From an uncultured Aquimarina sp. (GTDB taxonomy: Bacteria > Bacteroidota > Bacteroidia > Flavobacteriales > Flavobacteriaceae), in contig CANMLW010000015.1 of assembly GCA_947498705.1 (NCBI GenBank), positions 1 to 64,000 of the forward strand: 64,000 nucleotides of DNA. The letters are read 5' to 3'. Both the position numbers and the translations under genes were made by a program. Under the pieces are notes generated by a model that saw nothing but the letters and a program-made list of their open reading frames with translations, was not told the origin of the DNA and did no database searches. Within the stretch, counting starts at the first letter, position 1; every line of letters begins with the position of its first letter. This document shows positions 35,238 through 44,496 of this stretch, in pieces.

Positions 35238-36224
35238 ATGAAAAAATGCATCTTACTATTTGCTTTATTTTTTGGATATTTAGCAGTTTCACAAACAGAT
35301 ATAGATCGTATTCTGGATATAGGTATTGATAATGCTCATACGTTTAGTCAAGCTTATTTTGAGCCAGCAGGAGAATCGCTGGTGAACATCATGTCTAATG
35401 GTTGGTATACTTCAGGAAAGACTAAAAAACTATGGCATTTTGAAGTAGGAATTGTTGGGAATCTTTCATTCATAAGAAAAGATAAAAGGTCCTTTATATT
35501 AGATACTAGAGAGTATACAGACGTAACTTTTCAGGATGGACAAACGAGGCGGGAGGTAGCCAATGCCGTAGGAGTTAACTCAGAAGATGTTGTTGTGGTA
35601 ATTAATCAAGGGCAAGTCTCTCAATTAGAAGTTGTTTTGCCTAATGGAATTGGAGATTCTGAGGTGAAATCACTACCCAGTGGATTTATTCAGGCATCTG
35701 TAGGTTTGATAAAAAGTACCGAGATAAAAGTACGTTTTTTGCCAAAAATCAGTGCGGTAAAAGGTTCTAAAATACGATTGTATGGAGTGGCATTTCAGCA
35801 TGAATTTACAGATTGGGTATTCCCTTTAAAAAGATGGCCGGTAAGACTTTCTGGTTTACTAGGATATACCAATGTAAAAGGATTTTATGATATTGATGCA
35901 AATGCAAATCAAGAAGTTACTGTAAATACAAATTCTTGGTTGTTGTCTGGGGTTGTTTCTACAAAATTACCGGTGTTGAATTTTTATGGCGGGTTGGGTT
36001 ATTATTTTGGATCTAGCAGAGCAAAAGTGTTAGGAGTATACCAAGCTCAAAATTTGAGTGGGATCGAAGAAACCATAGTAGATCCTATTAATGTGAAAAA
36101 TAAAGGTAGAGGTATTAAGGCAACATTTGGTACCGAAGTAAAGTTTGGTGTATTTAAAGCCAATATGGACTATTCTTTTCAAAACTATAGAAATCTTTCC
36201 TTAGGACTTAAATTTGGCTGGTAA
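35238..36224 (+). CDS. DUF6588-like outer-membrane barrel protein
   Basis: 328 residues from ATG 35238; the ORF extends nine codons upstream but the signal peptide starts here (MKKCILLFALFFGYLAVSQ). The body resembles DUF6588 proteins: IDNAHTFSQAYFEPAGESLV near the N-terminus, then beta-strands and alternating hydrophobic residues up to the aromatic C-terminus (MDYSFQNYRNLSLGLKFGW). A terminal aromatic residue and beta-rich sequence suggest an outer-membrane barrel. No substrate or partner is known. Confidence 0.7.
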   Translation: MKKCILLFALFFGYLAVSQTDIDRILDIGIDNAHTFSQAYFEPAGESLVNIMSNGWYTSGKTKKLWHFEVGIVGNLSFIRKDKRSFILDTREYTDVTFQDGQTRREVANAVGVNSEDVVVVINQGQVSQLEVVLPNGIGDSEVKSLPSGFIQASVGLIKSTEIKVRFLPKISAVKGSKIRLYGVAFQHEFTDWVFPLKRWPVRLSGLLGYTNVKGFYDIDANANQEVTVNTNSWLLSGVVSTKLPVLNFYGGLGYYFGSSRAKVLGVYQAQNLSGIEETIVDPINVKNKGRGIKATFGTEVKFGVFKANMDYSFQNYRNLSLGLKFGW

Positions 36225-36263
36225 TTAACGTGTTATTTGTTAATTAATTCACTAAAGAATTTG

Positions 36264-36271
36264 TATTTTCG
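36264..36271 (+). promoter_or_regulatory. -7 box of mdh
   Basis: TATTTTCG, one mismatch from TAnnTTTG, in the context seen before strongly expressed flavobacterial genes. TTTG at -33 is not seen. A near-perfect 21-base palindrome starts six bases downstream, at the probable transcription start. Confidence 0.5.
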
Positions 36272-36276
36272 CGCAA

Positions 36277-36297
36277 GTATTGAAATCATTTCAGTAC
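36277..36297. promoter_or_regulatory. 21-base palindrome in the mdh leader, operator-like
   Basis: GTATTGAAAT (36277-36286), central C, ATTTCAGTAC (36288-36297). The arms pair at nine of ten positions; only T36280/G36294 deviates. The one-base centre argues against an RNA hairpin and for binding of a dimeric regulator. It covers the expected start of transcription, where binding would block transcription initiation. Confidence 0.5.
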
Positions 36298-36331
36298 AGG
36301 GCTAAATATTAATTAAAATAAGACATAAATA

Positions 36332-37270
36332 ATGAAAGTTACAGTAGTAGGTGCTGGTGCAGTAGGTGCAAGTTGTGCCGAATACATAGCAATAAAAGAT
36401 TTTGCTTCAGAAGTAGTGCTGTTGGATATTAAGGAAGGATATGCAGAAGGTAAAGCAATGGACCTTATGCAGACAGCTTCTTTAAATGGATTTGATACTA
36501 AAATTACTGGTACGACAGGAGATTATTCTAAAACTGCGGGTAGTGATGTTGTTGTAATTACGTCTGGTATTCCTCGTAAGCCTGGTATGACTCGTGAAGA
36601 GCTGATAGGTATTAATGCAGGTATTGTTAAATCAGTATCTTCAAGTTTGATAGAACACTCTCCAAATGCAATTATTATTGTGGTAAGTAATCCTATGGAT
36701 ACTATGACTTACTTAGTACATAAGACTACAGATCTTCCTAAAAATAGAATTATTGGGATGGGTGGAGCTTTAGACAGTGCTCGTTTTAAATATAGATTGG
36801 CAGAAGCATTAGAAGCTCCGATTTCTGATGTTGATGGAATGGTAATAGGAGGGCATAGTGATAAAGGAATGGTGCCTTTAACAAGATTGGCGACAAGAAA
36901 TAGTGTTCCAGTTTCAGAGTTTATAACAAACGAACGTTTAGAGCAAGTTGCAGCAGATACTAAAGTAGGAGGAGCTACCTTGACAGGATTGTTAGGAACC
37001 TCTGCTTGGTATGCACCAGGTGCAGCTGTTTCTGGATTGGTACAAGCGATTGCTTGTGATCAGAAAAAAATATTCCCTTGTTCTACATTATTAGAAGGAG
37101 AATATGGATTAAATGATCTATGTATTGGTGTACCTGTCGTATTAGGAAGAAATGGTATAGAAAAAATTGTAGATATAGAACTTAGCGAAGCAGAAAAAGC
37201 AAAACTTGCAGAAAGTGCAGAAGGAGTTAAGAAGACAAATGGATTGTTAGAGCTTAGTAAAGTCTCTTAA
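36332..37270 (+). CDS. mdh: Malate dehydrogenase
   Basis: 312 residues. The NAD-binding motif is VVGAGAVGASCAEYIA (5-20). TSGIPRKPGMTREELIGINA and VVSNPMDTMTYL are conserved substrate-side blocks, and MVIGGHSDKGMVPL carries the catalytic histidine. The LDH-like form of malate dehydrogenase is indicated. It converts malate and oxaloacetate in the citric acid cycle. It is a single-gene unit with promoter, palindromic site and terminator. Confidence 0.96.
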   Translation: MKVTVVGAGAVGASCAEYIAIKDFASEVVLLDIKEGYAEGKAMDLMQTASLNGFDTKITGTTGDYSKTAGSDVVVITSGIPRKPGMTREELIGINAGIVKSVSSSLIEHSPNAIIIVVSNPMDTMTYLVHKTTDLPKNRIIGMGGALDSARFKYRLAEALEAPISDVDGMVIGGHSDKGMVPLTRLATRNSVPVSEFITNERLEQVAADTKVGGATLTGLLGTSAWYAPGAAVSGLVQAIACDQKKIFPCSTLLEGEYGLNDLCIGVPVVLGRNGIEKIVDIELSEAEKAKLAESAEGVKKTNGLLELSKVS

Positions 37271-37290
37271 GTCTGTTATGATATTGATAT

Positions 37291-37317
37291 AAAAGCCGCT
37301 TTATTGCGGCTTTTGTT
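37291..37317. terminator. Terminator of mdh
   Basis: AAAAGCCGC (37291-37299) pairs perfectly with GCGGCTTTT (37306-37314) around a six-base loop; T-rich on the plus side. Confidence 0.85.
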
Positions 37318-37428
37318 GTTTTAATACAATATAGGCTCTGTTTTTAAGTTCTTTGAATTGATAATTACGATTGGAAAAGAGAATTAGATATTTATCTAGA
37401 GACATCGTAAATGCAATTTTAATTTTTC

Positions 37429-37436
37429 TATATTTG
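37429..37436 (+). promoter_or_regulatory. -7 box immediately before the gene at 37441
   Basis: TATATTTG ends four bases before the ATG. Transcription is predicted to begin at or just inside the start codon, so the message is leaderless or the true start codon is downstream. Confidence 0.55.
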
Positions 37437-37440
37437 CGAG

Positions 37441-38061
37441 ATGACTAAAAAATGGTACTTCGGGACTTTAATTGCTGTACTTGCATTGTTAGTAGCAATG
37501 CAACAGGAAACCGTTGTGCCTAATCAAGAGATTGTATTAGAATTTGCTAATACCAAAATAACTTCTCCAGAAGCTCAAAATGCAATTTCAATTGTAAAAA
37601 AGCAATTGCATACTATAGGGGTTAAAAATGTTAGAATCTCTAAAGAGTTAAAAGATGGTACGTTAAAAATTACGTATTATAGTGATGCTGATGTAGCAAG
37701 TATCAAAAAAATACTTTCTAAAAAACAAAACAGCGCACTAGAGCACCTTGTTTTAGATCAAAACCAAAAGAAGGATAAACTTCCTCCTGTAAATAATGAT
37801 TTTGAAGCCTATAATCTTGATGTTCATGAACTTCAAAAAAATACAGGTTTTGATACTGGTTTTACAGGACAATATCCTCTCGAAATAAAACAAAAACAAC
37901 AGCGTTCTACTGGTTTTTCACATAGTTTCATTTCAAGAATTGATACTGATGAGTTGAATGAACTTATTCGGGTAGCGCAAAGAATTCATACAAATATTGC
38001 AATAGCAATAGATAATACTTCTCATAATATTCCAGAAGTGAGAGCTGGACCTATTTCCTAA
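37441..38061 (+). CDS. Hypothetical membrane-anchored protein upstream of secDF
   Basis: 206 residues, one N-terminal transmembrane helix (WYFGTLIAVLALLVAMQQ) and a soluble part. The pattern LEFANTKITSPEAQNAISIV, KQLHTIGVKNVRISKELKDG and YYSDADVASIKKILSKKQ looks like a small alpha+beta domain. No family recognised. It lies 200 bases upstream of secDF on the same strand, but secDF has its own promoter-like box, so a functional link is only a possibility. Confidence 0.65.
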   Translation: MTKKWYFGTLIAVLALLVAMQQETVVPNQEIVLEFANTKITSPEAQNAISIVKKQLHTIGVKNVRISKELKDGTLKITYYSDADVASIKKILSKKQNSALEHLVLDQNQKKDKLPPVNNDFEAYNLDVHELQKNTGFDTGFTGQYPLEIKQKQQRSTGFSHSFISRIDTDELNELIRVAQRIHTNIAIAIDNTSHNIPEVRAGPIS

Positions 38062-38145
38062 GTAGGACATCTAACTATACAGATTCCTATAATTTTCTCG
38101 TCTTTGTTAAAAGTAAAAATAGCTGGTATTCTTAAAAAGCTATTT

Positions 38146-38153
38146 TACTTTTG
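38146..38153 (+). promoter_or_regulatory. -7 box upstream of secDF
   Basis: TACTTTTG matches TAnnTTTG. It leaves a 111-base leader before the secDF ATG, with a five-codon frame (MPLMV, from 38159) and a hairpin at 38217-38260. Confidence 0.45.
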
Positions 38154-38216
38154 CAAAAATGCCCTTGATGGTTTAATTCAGGAGCATTCATAAATCATAT
38201 TTAATAATTAACAAAT

Positions 38217-38260
38217 AATTGTCAAGTCAGAATAAAATCTGGGCTTGACCTAAAACAATT
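38217..38260 (+). promoter_or_regulatory. Hairpin in the secDF leader
   Basis: GTCAAG (38221-38226) pairs with CTTGAC (38244-38249), with CAG/CTG inside, and outer AATTGT/ACAATT (38217-38222 and 38255-38260) as an alternative or extended stem. It ends within 15 bases of the start codon. A role in secDF translation control is speculative. Confidence 0.4.
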
Positions 38261-38264
38261 AACA

Positions 38265-41200
38265 ATGCAAAATAAAGGACTTGTAAGAGTATTTGCAGTA
38301 TTGTTTGGATTGGTGTGTATTTATCAATTATCATACACCTATTTAACCAATACAAAAGAAAAAGAAGCAGAAGTTTATGCACAACAGAAATATCCAGAAA
38401 CTGTAAAAGACTATTCTAAATTACGAGAGCTGGCAGAAGGTGCTTATTTAGATTCTATCGGTAATGAAGAAATCTTTGCTGGGATTACTTATAAAGAAGC
38501 AAAAGAGAAAGAGCTTAATAAAGGGCTTGACCTTAAAGGAGGAATTAATGTTATTCTTCAGATTTCTGTAAAAGATATTTTGAGTAAACTGGCAAACGAT
38601 TCTAAGGACCCTTCATTTAATCAGGCGTTATTAGCAACCGATGAGGTTCAAAAAGATAGCCAAAATGATTATATCGATGATTTCTTTACTGAGTTCGAAA
38701 AAATACCAGATGCAAAACTGGCTTCACCAGATATTTTTGCAAACAAAAACTTAAGCGATGATATCACGTATGATATGACTAATGATCAGGTTCGTCCTAT
38801 TTTAAAAAGAAAAATAGATGAGTCGGTTGTTTCTGCTGTAGAGGTATTACGTAAGCGTATTGATAAGTTTGGAGTAACACAGCCAAATATTCAAAGATTA
38901 GGAGAGTCAGGAAGAGTGTTGGTAGAGCTTCCAGGAGCCAAAGATATTGACAGGGTAAGAAACTTGGTAACAAGTACTGCGCAGTTAGAATTTTGGGACG
39001 TTTATAAAATGGAAGAAGTTTTCGGACACCTTGTAGCTGCTAATAATTTACTGAAAGAAAACTTAGAAAGTGCTAAAAAACAAGAAGAGAAAGTAGAAGA
39101 AACTGCTGAGGAAGCTACAGAAGAAAAAGAAGCTGTTGAGGGTGAAGAAAAAGAGGCTATTACAGATAGTACTCAGGTAGATTCAACAAATTTACAAGAA
39201 GATGCCTCAATAGATGATTTATTAGAAAACGCAGAAGATTCTACAGCAGTAGAAGCACAGGTAAATCCATTATTTGATCTTATTGCAGGACAAGGAAGAC
39301 AAGGAGGGCCGGTAATTGCAACTGTAGAGAGAAAAAATGCAGAGCAATTTATGACGTACCTTAATGATCCTAAGGTAAGAGCGTTATTGCCAGCAGAACA
39401 ACGTTTTGTTAAGTTTGCCTGGGGAAAAGCGGTTAAAGACTCTGAGTTTTTAGATTTATATGCGATTAAAGGAAATCGTAGTAATGAAGCCGAATTAAGT
39501 GGAGGTGTAATTACAGATGCTAGACAAGAATATAACCAGTTAGGGGTTGTAACAGTAACGATGCAAATGGATGGTAAAGGTGCTAAGAAATGGGAAGAAA
39601 TGACCGGAAGAGCATTTAACCAAAGAAGTCAAATAGCAGTAGTCTTAGATGATATTGTATACTCTGCTCCAGGAGTTACAACAGGTGCGATTAGCGGAGG
39701 AAGAAGTGAAATAACTGGTGATTTTTCTATCGAAGAAGGTCAGGATTTAGCAAATGTATTAAGAGCTGGTAAATTACCTGCATCTGCAGATATTATTCAG
39801 GCAGAGGTAGTAGGACCATCATTAGGACAAGAAGCTATCGATAGTGGTATCATGTCTTTTATTATAGCATTGGTACTGATCCTAATCTGGATGATATTCT
39901 ATTACGGTAAGGCGGGTGCTTTTGCAGATGTTGCATTGATTGTTAATATCCTATTTATTTTTGGAGTATTAGCAGGTTTAAAAGCAGTATTAACACTTCC
40001 TGGTATCGCAGGTATTGTATTAACGATTGGTATGTCTGTTGATGCGAATGTACTTATCTTCGAAAGAATTAGAGAAGAGCTTGCAAAAGGGAAATCACAG
40101 GTAGATGCTATCAAAGATGGTTTTAATAATGCATTGTCATCTATTCTTGATGCGAATATTACTACCGGTTTAACAGGTCTTATTTTACTTGTTATTGGTA
40201 CTGGACCTATTAAAGGTTTTGCGACTACTTTATTAATCGGTATTTTAACTTCTTTATTTACTGCAATTTTTGTAACACGTCTGTTTATCGACGGATATGG
40301 TAAAAATGGTAAAGAACTTGCGTTTTCTACCGGAGCTACCAAAAACTTGTTTAAAAACATCAATATTGATTTCTTAAAGAAGCGTAAAGTTGCTTATGCA
40401 ATTTCTGGGGTATTAATCCTGGCAGGATTATCATCATTGTTTACACAAGGACTGGATTATGGAGTAGATTTTGTAGGAGGTAGAACCTATACAGTTCGTT
40501 TTGCAAAAGATGTAGTTCCTACAACAGTAGAGAAAGACCTTGTAGCAGTATTCGAAAGTGCACAAGCAAAAACGTACGGAGCCAAAAATCAATTAAAGAT
40601 AACTACGAAATATAAGATCGATGAAACGGGAGAAGAGGTAGATGCAGAAATTTCGAACAAATTATATAATGCATTAACAACCTATTTACCAGAAGGTTTA
40701 ACTTATGATCAGTTTGCTTATGGCGATGATAATAAGCAGGTAGGAGTGATGTCTTCTATGAAGGTAGGTCCTACTATTGCCGATGATATTAAGCAAGCGG
40801 CATTTTGGTCTGTTTTAGGTTCGCTTATAGTAGTGTTCTTGTATATCTTACTAAGATTTAGAAAATGGCAGTTTAGTTTAGGTGCTGTGGCTGCAGTATT
40901 CCATGATGTTTTGGTTGTATTAGGTGTGTTTTCATTAACCTATAAGTTTATGCCATTTAACATGGAAATTGACCAGGCTTTTATAGCAGCAATTCTTACT
41001 GTGATTGGATATTCATTAAATGATACGGTGGTAGTATTTGATAGGATTAGAGAGTTCTTTAGAGAGCATACTGGTTGGTCATTGGGTGATAATGTAAACG
41101 GAGCTCTAAACAGTACATTAAGCCGTACTTTAAACACCTCATTAACTACCTTATTAGTACTTATTGCAATTTTCATATTTGCAGTACCATTAAGAGGCTT

Positions 41201-41348
41201 TATGTTCTCTTTGATTATTGGGGTATTGGTAGGTACTTACTCGTCGCTATTTATTGCAACACCAATAATGCATGATACGATTAGTAAAGTAGGTTTAAAA
41301 GAAGAAAAGAAAAAAGAAAAAGAAGAAAAGGAAGAAGTTCTTGCTTAA
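38265..41348 (+). CDS. secDF: Fused protein translocase subunit SecDF
   Basis: 1027 residues. The SecD half has LDLKGGINVILQISVKDI, the P1 domain (RKRIDKFGVTQPNIQRLGES) and membrane segments including VVGPSLGQEAIDSGIMSFII and GIVLTIGMSVDANVLIFERI. The SecF half starts near residue 730 (LDYGVDFVGGRTYTVRF) and has IGYSLNDTVVVFDRIREFFR. Between the P1 strands is an acidic Glu-rich insert of about 70 residues (KKQEEKVEETAEEATEEKEA). SecDF uses the proton gradient to pull secreted proteins across the inner membrane. The C-terminus is a short Lys/Glu tail. Confidence 0.96.
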   Translation: MQNKGLVRVFAVLFGLVCIYQLSYTYLTNTKEKEAEVYAQQKYPETVKDYSKLRELAEGAYLDSIGNEEIFAGITYKEAKEKELNKGLDLKGGINVILQISVKDILSKLANDSKDPSFNQALLATDEVQKDSQNDYIDDFFTEFEKIPDAKLASPDIFANKNLSDDITYDMTNDQVRPILKRKIDESVVSAVEVLRKRIDKFGVTQPNIQRLGESGRVLVELPGAKDIDRVRNLVTSTAQLEFWDVYKMEEVFGHLVAANNLLKENLESAKKQEEKVEETAEEATEEKEAVEGEEKEAITDSTQVDSTNLQEDASIDDLLENAEDSTAVEAQVNPLFDLIAGQGRQGGPVIATVERKNAEQFMTYLNDPKVRALLPAEQRFVKFAWGKAVKDSEFLDLYAIKGNRSNEAELSGGVITDARQEYNQLGVVTVTMQMDGKGAKKWEEMTGRAFNQRSQIAVVLDDIVYSAPGVTTGAISGGRSEITGDFSIEEGQDLANVLRAGKLPASADIIQAEVVGPSLGQEAIDSGIMSFIIALVLILIWMIFYYGKAGAFADVALIVNILFIFGVLAGLKAVLTLPGIAGIVLTIGMSVDANVLIFERIREELAKGKSQVDAIKDGFNNALSSILDANITTGLTGLILLVIGTGPIKGFATTLLIGILTSLFTAIFVTRLFIDGYGKNGKELAFSTGATKNLFKNINIDFLKKRKVAYAISGVLILAGLSSLFTQGLDYGVDFVGGRTYTVRFAKDVVPTTVEKDLVAVFESAQAKTYGAKNQLKITTKYKIDETGEEVDAEISNKLYNALTTYLPEGLTYDQFAYGDDNKQVGVMSSMKVGPTIADDIKQAAFWSVLGSLIVVFLYILLRFRKWQFSLGAVAAVFHDVLVVLGVFSLTYKFMPFNMEIDQAFIAAILTVIGYSLNDTVVVFDRIREFFREHTGWSLGDNVNGALNSTLSRTLNTSLTTLLVLIAIFIFAVPLRGFMFSLIIGVLVGTYSSLFIATPIMHDTISKVGLKEEKKKEKEEKEEVLA

Positions 41349-41370
41349 TTCTTTGATAAGAAAACCTTAA

Positions 41371-41406
41371 AAAAGGAGTGTCTAAATAGTTAGACGCTCC
41401 TTTTTT
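41371..41406 (+). terminator. Terminator of secDF
   Basis: AAAAGGAGTGTCTAA pairs with TTAGACGCTCCTTTT (one wobble), followed by T. It lies about 25 bases after the stop. Confidence 0.85.
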
Positions 41407-41462
41407 GTTTATTACAGAGTTTTGATAATGAGAATCTATAAATTCAAATATGAATAGGTATA

Positions 41463-41495
41463 AAAAAGGACGTCCGATTTTTCAGACGTCCTTTT
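41463..41495 (-). terminator. Terminator of the S8 peptidase gene
   Basis: AAAAAGGACGTC pairs with GACGTCCTTTTT around a nine-base loop. Read on the minus strand it follows the stop of the gene at 41531-43027; it could also act on the plus strand. Confidence 0.75.
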
Positions 41496-41530
41496 TACTT
41501 TGTTTCTAACCAGTATTTTTATAAGTGTTA

Positions 41531-43027
41531 CTATTGTACAGCTTTTAAAGCGTCAATATTTCCGTAGCCGTAATCTTCATCACGATTTGGATAAAACTCT
41601 GCAGCTCTTTTTAACTTATCAAGAACCTGTGCTCTAGTCATAGATGGATTACGCGCCCATACCAAAGCGGCAATACCTGCAGTGGTAGCAGTTGCTACAG
41701 AAGATCCACCCACATATGTTCTGGATCCTGTATTAAAGCCTAAGGCAGGTACCGTTCTGTTTCCATCATTGGCACGTTGCATAACGATGGTAAAATCTAT
41801 TTCTTCACCGTCATGGCAAATATCACATTGCTTGTATCCATTATCTTTTATTCCGGTAACAGCAATGGTTTCTGACATACTAGCCGGGAAAATAACTCCA
41901 ACCCAATTGGTGAATGAAGTAGAAGTACCTCCCGCTGCAAAAATCATTTTTCCTTTAGAATATGCATACTTTACAGCATCTTTTACATTACCAATAGACC
42001 ATGGATACCCTATCGACATAGAAATAATTTTTACTTCACTTCTGTTTCCAAGAGCTTTTAGTGCATTACTTACTCCCTTGCGTTCGTGATAATCATCAAG
42101 AATTACATCTGCAGTACTGCGATATGCAATCAAATTACAATTGTAGGCTACTCCTACGGGCATATAATCATTGTTACGCGGTGAAGCAATCACAGAAGCC
42201 ATTTGTGTACCATGACCACACTTGTCATTAGGACCGTCTACATTATTAGACCAGGGCCATATAGAGTCGATATAGTTACCATATCTTTGAACGGTTCTAC
42301 CACTAGAAGCTCCATCGTTAAAACCATTTCCTAAAAGGTTTTGGCTTGCAGAGATTCCTGTGTCAATTAATCCTACAGTAATGCCAGCTCCTGTACTGTA
42401 ATTCCAGGCCTGTGATATTTTGTGGATATTGTAGTTCCAGGGTAAGTGTGCATTTGGAGATATTACAGAGTAATCTGCACTATTAATGTTCTCGCCACTT
42501 TTGCTACAGCCGGCAGATTTTTGATGAGTAGAATTGTCACGCTCTAAATAAAAACCATAGCCAATGGGATCTAAATATCTAATTTGATCAGCATTTTGTA
42601 ACGCTTTTATGGTTTCTAATTTGGTAACTTTTACATCCACTACATTAAGTATTTCATCTGCATAAGTTGTTGTACTTGATTTATCAGTCCTTTCAATAGA
42701 CTGAACAATGTTGTAAATGTTTTCTTGTGCATTTTTAAGACGTGGAGACTTTTGAATAGAAAAACTTTCTCCTTTTTCTCCATATCCAACACTCAGGATT
42801 TCTCCTCCATGCACAACGGCACTCCATAATACATTAGAAGGTGCTTTAGCCCAGTTTACATCACGATGTTGTTTTAGTTCACCAGCAATATATTTATTGA
42901 TTTCTGCGATAGAAAGTAGTTTTTCTGATTCGTAAAGATTGGTGGTTGGTTCTGTAGTTTCATTTAGATTTTCTTTACTACAGGAAAATACCATAAATAG
43001 AATGGCAATAAGAGTGACTTTTTTCAT
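41531..43027 (-). CDS. Subtilisin-like (S8) peptidase lipoprotein
   Basis: 498 residues. Lipobox MVFSCSKEN (Cys16). A propeptide-like region of about 190 residues precedes the catalytic domain. The triad is D222 (VGLIDTGISAS), H272 (DKCGHGTQMASVIAS) and S443 (YVGGSSVATATTAG). The usual oxyanion Asn in an AAGN motif is missing; here the sequence is AAGGTSTSFT, with Gly at that position. Cysteines C401 and C404 lie in a small insert (YKQCDICHDGEE). Secreted or surface protease, substrates unknown; the altered oxyanion site leaves catalytic strength in doubt. Confidence 0.87.
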   Translation of the reverse strand: MKKVTLIAILFMVFSCSKENLNETTEPTTNLYESEKLLSIAEINKYIAGELKQHRDVNWAKAPSNVLWSAVVHGGEILSVGYGEKGESFSIQKSPRLKNAQENIYNIVQSIERTDKSSTTTYADEILNVVDVKVTKLETIKALQNADQIRYLDPIGYGFYLERDNSTHQKSAGCSKSGENINSADYSVISPNAHLPWNYNIHKISQAWNYSTGAGITVGLIDTGISASQNLLGNGFNDGASSGRTVQRYGNYIDSIWPWSNNVDGPNDKCGHGTQMASVIASPRNNDYMPVGVAYNCNLIAYRSTADVILDDYHERKGVSNALKALGNRSEVKIISMSIGYPWSIGNVKDAVKYAYSKGKMIFAAGGTSTSFTNWVGVIFPASMSETIAVTGIKDNGYKQCDICHDGEEIDFTIVMQRANDGNRTVPALGFNTGSRTYVGGSSVATATTAGIAALVWARNPSMTRAQVLDKLKRAAEFYPNRDEDYGYGNIDALKAVQ

Positions 43028-43443
43028 TTTGGTTTTGGTTTTAAGAATATATAAAAAATTAATAATACTTACAGCGATTGCTTAAATGGGTTAGAACATT
43101 TATCTAATTGCTGCAATAAATTATTTATTTGTCAAAATCACGTGGTCATTAAAAAACTGTGCAAATATACAAATATATGTAGTAGGGTGCATATTTGAGA
43201 CTGGTATATTATAGGTATAAGTTAAATTTGAATTACTAGTAAGATGTGGTAATCGAGGTTCGAGAATTACATAGGGTGTAGCATGGCCATAAAAAAATTA
43301 TAAGGCCTATTTTAGTAATATTATTCTATGTTTAGCGTTTTTAACCAGAATGATAGGTGTTTGAAGTACTTTGCGTAGAATTTCTGGATGATTTACTGAA
43401 AATTCTTCATATATTCTCCCCCTAAAAAAAATACTTAAGAAAA
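43028..43443. other. 416-base non-coding region between divergent genes
   Basis: AT-rich. It must contain the promoters of the S8 peptidase (minus) and of the hydroxylase (plus). I see no small gene, RNA or strong hairpin in it. A CATATTTG near 43191 is one mismatch from the -7 consensus but is 250 bases from the plus-strand ATG. Confidence 0.5.
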
Positions 43444-44364
43444 ATGGATTTTACCAACCCTTTGGTCTATGGCGTACCTTGCTTTTTGGGACTGATATTA
43501 TTAGAGCTAACATACAGCAAAACTCATGATCATAAAAGTTTATATAATTGGAAAGATCTATCAGCAAGTTTAACGATGGGAGTTGGGTCTGCATTGTTAG
43601 GACCGTTAATTAAAACTGTTTTTTCGATTGTACTTTTTCATTTTGTTTATGAGCTTTTTAACCCAGAAATTGATGGCGTTCGAACAAATATTATGGGGTG
43701 GACTTCTTTTGGGTATGCTTGGTATGTTTGGCTTTTATGTCAATTAGCTGATGATTTTACCTATTATTGGTTTCATCGAGAAAATCACATGGTTCGAATT
43801 TTGTGGGCAGCTCATATTGTGCATCACTCTTCTGATAATTTTAATTTAGGAACCGCCGTGCGCAACGGGTGGTTTACACTTTTGTACAAACCATTATTTT
43901 ATATGTGGATGCCAGCTATTGGATTTCCTCCAGAAATGGTAGTAGTGTGCTTAGGTATTGAAGCTTTATGGCAATTTCAGCTTCATTCGGTATACATTCC
44001 CAAACTTGGGATCCTTGAAAAAATATTTAATACGCATACAATGCATCAGGTACACCATGCCAAGAATGTGGAGTATATGGACAAGAATCATGGTGGGTTT
44101 TTGAATGTTTTTGATAAAATATTTGGTACCTGGAAACCATTAGATGAAAATATAGATATACAATACGGGGTAACGCATGCCCCTAACTCCTATAATCCAT
44201 GGGTAATTCTAACTCATGAATACAGGGATATCTGGAATGATACAAAGAAATCAAGAAATTGGTATCATAAGTTTATGTATATTTTTGGTCCTCCTGGTTG
44301 GAGTCATGACGGAAGCACATTGACTGTGAAACAAATGCAGAAAGAATTGCAACTAAAAAGTTAA
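43444..44364 (+). CDS. Sterol desaturase / fatty acid hydroxylase family protein
   Basis: 306 residues, several membrane segments. The three di-iron histidine clusters of the family are visible: YWFHRENH, HIVHHSSDNFN and HTMHQVHHAKN. It inserts hydroxyl or double bonds into a lipid chain using O2; the substrate (lipid, carotenoid or hopanoid) is not determined by the sequence alone. A single-gene unit with a good terminator after it. Location is the inner membrane. Confidence 0.88.
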   Translation: MDFTNPLVYGVPCFLGLILLELTYSKTHDHKSLYNWKDLSASLTMGVGSALLGPLIKTVFSIVLFHFVYELFNPEIDGVRTNIMGWTSFGYAWYVWLLCQLADDFTYYWFHRENHMVRILWAAHIVHHSSDNFNLGTAVRNGWFTLLYKPLFYMWMPAIGFPPEMVVVCLGIEALWQFQLHSVYIPKLGILEKIFNTHTMHQVHHAKNVEYMDKNHGGFLNVFDKIFGTWKPLDENIDIQYGVTHAPNSYNPWVILTHEYRDIWNDTKKSRNWYHKFMYIFGPPGWSHDGSTLTVKQMQKELQLKS

Positions 44365-44389
44365 ATGAATCATATTATCTATTAAGAAT

Positions 44390-44427
44390 TAGCCTGAAAA
44401 TCGTATATTTTTTCAGGCTATTTTTTT
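44390..44427. terminator. Terminator after the hydroxylase gene
   Basis: TAGCCTGAAAA pairs with TTTTCAGGCTA, followed by a run of seven T. Confidence 0.85.
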
Positions 44428-44496
44428 AGTACGCATCATATTTTTTGATGCAATTTAGTAAGATGATGATTTTAATGAAAATTAGTGAGGTAAAAT

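Noticed and set aside
39902..40363. 153-codon minus-strand frame inside secDF
   Set aside because: A shadow of membrane segments of SecDF; no start context and no family.
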